A stretch of DNA of 9,952 nt from CAVZLD01 sp964522605. GTDB lineage: Bacteria; Planctomycetota; Planctomycetia; Pirellulales; Pirellulaceae. A program made the position numbers and the translations under genes. Shown piece after piece: positions 6,585 through 9,952 of this stretch. The notes under the pieces are model-generated. The model was not told the DNA's origin, did no database searches, and saw only the letters and a list, made by a program, of their open reading frames with translations. Location of the stretch: contig CAZFWV010000254.1 in the NCBI GenBank assembly GCA_964522605.1, positions 1 to 9,952 of the forward strand, in the 5' to 3' direction. Positions within the stretch are counted from its first letter, which is position 1, and each line of letters opens with the position of its first letter.

Positions 6585-6983
6585 ATGGAACTGCAAATCG
6601 ACACCGGCAGCGGCAAGCCAATCTACCGGCAGCTGGTCGACCAGATCCGCGAGGCGGCCGCGCGGGGAAAAGTGGAGCCGGGGGAACGCCTTCCGTCCGT
6701 GCGCACTCTCTCTCGCCAGCTGGTTGTCAATCCGAACACGATTGCGCGGGCCTACACGGAACTGGAACGGGAAGGCGTGATTCACACGCGTCCGGGAACG
6801 GGAGCGTTTGTTGCCACGCAGGCGAAACCCGAATTGACCAAGCAGGCGCGCCGGCAGCGGTTACAGTCGCAGGTCGATCAACTGTTGATCGAGGCGGTGC
6901 ATCTGGGGTTTTCTGCCGAGGAGGTCGAGGAGCTGATCACCAAGCGGATGGGGCAGTTTCGCTGGAACGATCCTCCGGGTTAG
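6585..6983 (+). CDS. GntR-family transcriptional repressor, YtrA type
   Basis: This is a 132-residue DNA-binding regulator. Residues 12-78 form the GntR winged helix: PIYRQLVDQI, then PGERLPSVRTLSRQL, the recognition helix region NPNTIARAYTELEREG, and the wing RPGTGAFV. The remaining 54 residues are a short helical tail, mostly amphipathic, too small for the FadR, HutC or MocR effector domains. That length and layout are those of the YtrA subfamily, which dimerises through the tail and usually controls linked ABC transporters. I chose ATG 6585 over ATG 6579 because TGAGGA at 6573-6578 is 6 bases from the former and abuts the latter. It is first in its operon, 22 bases before the ATPase gene, and the inverted repeat immediately upstream is probably its own operator. 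The inducing signal is unknown; YtrA-type loci in other bacteria often answer to cell-wall-active compounds. Confidence 0.93.
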   Translation: MELQIDTGSGKPIYRQLVDQIREAAARGKVEPGERLPSVRTLSRQLVVNPNTIARAYTELEREGVIHTRPGTGAFVATQAKPELTKQARRQRLQSQVDQLLIEAVHLGFSAEEVEELITKRMGQFRWNDPPG

Positions 6984-7005
6984 TGCGCGGAAGAAAGGAC
7001 ACGTG

Positions 7006-7956
7006 ATGTCGGATGCCATCGTGACGCATCGGCTGACCAAGTACTACGGCGGACGCCGTGTCGTCAATTCGCTCGACCTGCGCATTCCGCGCGGCAGCGT
7101 TTACGGCTTTCTGGGGCGGAATGGGGCCGGAAAAACAACCACGATCAAGATGCTGGTCGGCATGGTCCGGCCGGATTTTGGCGAGGCGCAATTGTTGGGC
7201 GAAGACATTCGAGAGCTGGAAGCATCCACGCGAGCCAGGATCGCCTATCTGGCCGAAGGGCACCCGCTGTATCGGTGGATGACGGTGAACCAGATGAGCC
7301 GATTTGCCCGGGGACTCCAGCCGCATTGGAATCAGACTCTGCTCGATCAAATTCTGGATCATTTCCAATTGCCCCAGCGGACGAAGATCCGGCGTCTCTC
7401 CAACGGACAGCGTGCGCAACTCTCGCTGGCACTCGCCGTCGCTTCGGAGCCGGAACTGCTGATCCTGGACGACCCAACGCTCGGTTTGGACACCATTGTT
7501 CGGCGCGAGTTTCTGGAATCGATGATTCAGATTATTCAGCGTCAGGGACGCACGATTCTGTTCAGCTCGCACATTCTCGGCGACGTGGAACGAGTTGCGG
7601 ATCGGATCGGGATTCTGGTCGACGGCGTGCTGCGGGTCGACTGTCCGACGGAGCACTTCAAACAATCCGTGCGAAAGGTGATGCTCACCTTTGGCGGCGA
7701 GCCACGTCCGTTTCCCGAAGCGGCGGGGATCATTTCCAGTCGACAGCTCGGTCATCAATGGGAGTTGGTTGTCTCGGACTACACGCAGGAGCTGCAGCAA
7801 CTGGCCGAATCGCTACAGCCTCGGTCGATCGAAGTGGTCGAGCTGAATCTGGAGGACGCGTTCATCGAATACACGCGGGGGCCGCGACGGTCCTTGCCGG
7901 TCTTTTCGGAGGAAGAGCGCCATGTGGAAGACGCTGGCCATCAAGGAGCTGCGTGA
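7006..7956 (+). CDS. ABC transporter ATP-binding protein
   Basis: This is a 316-residue cytoplasmic ATPase of the ABC-2 export type. It would power the membrane partner encoded next. The motifs run in order: Walker A GRNGAGKTT at 37-45 with Lys43; a Q-loop position occupied by Glu84 (YLAEGHPLY); signature LSNGQ at 131-135; Walker B LLILDD at 151-156; D-loop GLD at 160-162; and the switch His189 in SSH. The catalytic Walker B acid is Asp156, not the usual Glu. A C-terminal extension of about 90 residues (from 225) is the accessory domain typical of drug, antibiotic and YtrB-like exporters. AAAGGA at 6994-6999 fits ATG 7006; a GTG directly before it is an alternative start of one codon. The gene's last 35 bases overlap the permease gene, which implies coupled translation. 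Substrate cannot be read from the sequence. Confidence 0.95.
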   Translation: MSDAIVTHRLTKYYGGRRVVNSLDLRIPRGSVYGFLGRNGAGKTTTIKMLVGMVRPDFGEAQLLGEDIRELEASTRARIAYLAEGHPLYRWMTVNQMSRFARGLQPHWNQTLLDQILDHFQLPQRTKIRRLSNGQRAQLSLALAVASEPELLILDDPTLGLDTIVRREFLESMIQIIQRQGRTILFSSHILGDVERVADRIGILVDGVLRVDCPTEHFKQSVRKVMLTFGGEPRPFPEAAGIISSRQLGHQWELVVSDYTQELQQLAESLQPRSIEVVELNLEDAFIEYTRGPRRSLPVFSEEERHVEDAGHQGAA

Positions 7957-8569
7957 GACGGCGGGGATCGCGCTGATTGGACTTCTCGCAGGTCTTTACG
8001 CGCTGGGAGGTCTGACGGGGCTGCCCTTGCCGCCGATCGAGGCCCAGTATTTGATCCCGTTCGTTTCGCCGAGTTCGGTTTTCCCTTTCGTCCTGATCGG
8101 GGCCGCATTGGCCGTCGCCCTGGGACTCTGGCAAACGGTGGGGGAGCTGTTCCACAACACGTTTCTTTTTCTCCTGCATCGACCGGCCCGTCGCGAGATG
8201 GTGCTGGCCGTCAAATTGCTCTCTGGTCTGACCTGGCTTGTGCTCGGTATGGCCATCCCGGTCTTCCTGTATGCTTGGTGGGCGGCCACGCCGGGGAATC
8301 ACGCGAGTCCTTTCGAGTGGGCGATGACGCTGCCGCTTCTCAAGACGATGGCCGTGCTGACCGTCGTCTATTTGAGTGCCTTTCTCAGCGGGCTGCGTCC
8401 CGGATCCTGGTTCGGGACCCGGTTGCTGCCGCTGGCGGGAGGAGGATTCCTAGCCGTGATGGTGTATATCGTCCCCTGGTCCTGGGGCTTGGGATTGCTG
8501 CTGTTGCTGGTCGTCGATGCTCTGCTCGTTCAAACGATTTTTTCCGTGGCGGATCAGCGCGATTTCTGA
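7922..8569 (+). CDS. ABC-2 type transporter permease
   Basis: This is a 215-residue integral membrane protein that should form the channel half of the transporter with the ATPase upstream. Hydrophobic spans are visible at about 14-34, 53-75, 95-118, 138-157, 167-184 and 187-207, the six expected of an ABC-2 permease. A basic cytoplasmic stretch between spans 2 and 3 (LLHRPARREMVLAVK, 84-98) is likely the coupling helix contacting the ATPase. The start ATG 7922 has GGAGGA at 7908-7913, and the gene overlaps the ATPase gene by 35 bases. Only one permease gene is present, so a homodimer is likely. At 215 residues it is on the short side for the family but appears complete. The transported molecule is unknown. 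Confidence 0.88.
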   Translation: MWKTLAIKELRETAGIALIGLLAGLYALGGLTGLPLPPIEAQYLIPFVSPSSVFPFVLIGAALAVALGLWQTVGELFHNTFLFLLHRPARREMVLAVKLLSGLTWLVLGMAIPVFLYAWWAATPGNHASPFEWAMTLPLLKTMAVLTVVYLSAFLSGLRPGSWFGTRLLPLAGGGFLAVMVYIVPWSWGLGLLLLLVVDALLVQTIFSVADQRDF

Positions 8570-8582
8570 GGAGATTCATTCG

Positions 8583-9952
8583 ATGCATTCCGGCAGAACC
8601 AAGCTCGCCCACGTCCTTGTCGCCGTCCTGCTTACCGTCGGATTGTCCGTGTGCTGGGCGTTTGTCTTGACCATGATCCCACAGACCTTCTTTTCGCAAG
8701 CCCGCCGCGTTTCGCCGCAAGCGTACGATGAACTGGCCGTCCGAAGTGACGGCGTACCGCTCGTCGTGACCCAGGACTACGCGAATAATCGGCTGGAGAC
8801 TCGACACCTCGATGGCGCCGAATTGGACTCGGATGAACCACAACAACAGATCGCGGGTGCCAGTACGGCGCCGCCCTTCGAGCGAACGCCTGAATGGTCC
8901 CAGCGCGTACTCGGTTTTTCTGCATCCAACGACCCGACCTGGTGGTATCTCGTGCACGATGGCCGCGCAGACGGTCACGCCTACGTTGTTGGTTTTGACA
9001 AGAATTCAAAGCGGCAAATCGCCATCTGGGGAAAAGACGGATTTCGCTCGGACGAACTGCTGACGGCGGAACGAATCCCGTTCCGGGGCGACATCCAGCC
9101 CACATCGCAAATCGCCCAGCCCCATGGCTACATCAATCCTGGCACGATGCCCTACACGTACATCACGTTTGGCATGCAGAGTTCCAAAGTGTTTCTTCTG
9201 ACCCAAGGCAATCTCGTGCGGATGGACTTGGCGCGGCGCCAATCCGAAATGGTTTATCAGGCCGGTGATCTGCAGTCGATTAGCGTGCGGAACACGTTTG
9301 CAGGGCAAGGGCTGATGATTGCGAGTACGACGGCCGAAGCCACGCCACCCAAACGTATGATCTACGGTCCTCCACGGCTGGATGAGCTCCTGCTGCGGAC
9401 GAAGGATGCGTTGCTGTTCGCCGATTCGGAGGGCAACGTCACCGATCGTTTTTCCCTTCCGGAGGAGTTGCGCAGGGGTGCGCTAACGGCATACCTGCTT
9501 CCCGATCGACAGTGCCTCATTCGTTGCCAGTGGCATGACCGGCCTCAGGAGCTCATTTGGCTGCAACCGGACGGAAAGATCACGGCTAGGCAGGAGCTCG
9601 ACCTGAACGATCGCGTCGTGACCTCTGTCCTGAGCAACCCGCTTTATGAGGCCGCGGTATTCCCCGTACCGCTGGCCTACGGATCGCAGTTGGTCGTCGC
9701 ATACGCATTCGAGCCCGACGAGGCCCGTGGACCGTCGTTGCGAGAGTCTTTGCCGATGATCTGGTTGGGAACGTTGTTGCTGCTGCTGATTTCCGCAGCG
9801 CTGGCCGTCTGCTGCTTTCGCCGACAAAAGCAACTTCACCTCGGAGCCGCCTGGGGATGGGCGATCTTCGTCCTTTTAATCGGCATCCCGGGCTATCTTG
9901 CCTATCGCTTTCATCGTCCCTGGCCGACGGTGGATCATTGTCCGCGATGCCA
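8583..9952 (+). CDS. Large membrane-anchored extracytoplasmic protein, cut by the window edge
   Basis: This is an open frame of at least 456 residues with no stop before the window ends; I do not recognise the family. Residues 10-32 form a signal-anchor span. Residues 33-390 are extracytoplasmic and made of short alternating hydrophobic strands with repeated Asp-Gly or Gly-Asn turns (SDGVPL, DSEGN, QPDGK), which suggests a beta-propeller-like or other all-beta sensor fold. Two more spans follow at about 391-411 and 421-441, joined by a basic loop (RRQKQ). The readable end is CPRC at 453-456, which could be the first half of a zinc ribbon or a redox CxxC. GAGGAG at 8568-8573, overlapping the permease stop, serves ATG 8583, so the gene belongs to the GntR-ABC operon. 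It may sense the condition that induces the operon or hand substrate to the transporter; both are inference. By simple charge rules the CPRC tail would be outside the cytoplasm, unusual for a zinc ribbon. Confidence 0.85.
   Translation, partial: MHSGRTKLAHVLVAVLLTVGLSVCWAFVLTMIPQTFFSQARRVSPQAYDELAVRSDGVPLVVTQDYANNRLETRHLDGAELDSDEPQQQIAGASTAPPFERTPEWSQRVLGFSASNDPTWWYLVHDGRADGHAYVVGFDKNSKRQIAIWGKDGFRSDELLTAERIPFRGDIQPTSQIAQPHGYINPGTMPYTYITFGMQSSKVFLLTQGNLVRMDLARRQSEMVYQAGDLQSISVRNTFAGQGLMIASTTAEATPPKRMIYGPPRLDELLLRTKDALLFADSEGNVTDRFSLPEELRRGALTAYLLPDRQCLIRCQWHDRPQELIWLQPDGKITARQELDLNDRVVTSVLSNPLYEAAVFPVPLAYGSQLVVAYAFEPDEARGPSLRESLPMIWLGTLLLLLISAALAVCCFRRQKQLHLGAAWGWAIFVLLIGIPGYLAYRFHRPWPTVDHCPRC

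Noticed and set aside
7041..7046. GTACTA half-site inside the ATPase gene as a second GntR operator
   Set aside because: It is a single six-base half-site inside conserved coding sequence (the Lys-Tyr-Tyr codons), with no partner arm at the right distance.
1..9952. CRISPR arrays, tRNA or rRNA genes, insertion sequences
   Set aside because: I saw no regularly spaced direct repeats, no cloverleaf or rRNA-like sequence, and no transposase or terminal repeats on either strand.

Overview
The window reads as bacterial chromosome from a draft or metagenome assembly. It is moderately GC-rich, and a run of exactly 100 Ns at 6408-6507 marks a scaffold gap. The GyrA sequence (an AGLPP stretch just before the catalytic tyrosine, TTG start, long acidic tail) and the accessory proteins look planctomycete-like to me. 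That placement is an inference from memory of the family, not a database result. All supported genes lie on the + strand.

Layout: (1) 1-213 is a leader with a near-consensus sigma70-type promoter. (2) 214-1267 is a two-gene unit: a membrane-anchored coiled-coil protein ending in a small beta-rich domain, then an overlapping 86-residue lysine-rich single-span membrane protein. (3) 1268-1795 is non-coding, with structured inverted repeats and a clear promoter for the next gene. (4) 1796-4549 is gyrA, complete, from a TTG start. (5) 4550-5088 is non-coding; it holds a strong hairpin and, about 380 bases after gyrA, an intrinsic terminator. (6) 5089 to the gap is UDP-glucose 6-dehydrogenase, missing only its extreme C-terminus. 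(7) 6508-9952 is a four-gene operon: a YtrA-type GntR repressor, an ABC ATPase, a six-span ABC-2 permease, and a large membrane-anchored extracytoplasmic protein that runs off the window.

The last operon is the most interesting part. A perfect 7-bp inverted repeat (TGTACTA-N7-TAGTACA) carries the predicted -10 box in its centre and stops two bases before the repressor's ribosome binding site, which suggests tight autoregulation. The repressor, ATPase and permease resemble YtrA/YtrB-type envelope-stress transport loci. The fourth protein has no family I can name. It has one N-terminal span, about 355 extracytoplasmic residues, two more spans and a CPRC motif at the window edge, and could be the sensor or partner of the transporter. 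The ATPase has Asp in place of the usual Walker B glutamate.

The other genes are housekeeping (gyrase subunit A, UDP-glucuronate supply for envelope polysaccharides) or conserved-looking envelope proteins of unknown function.
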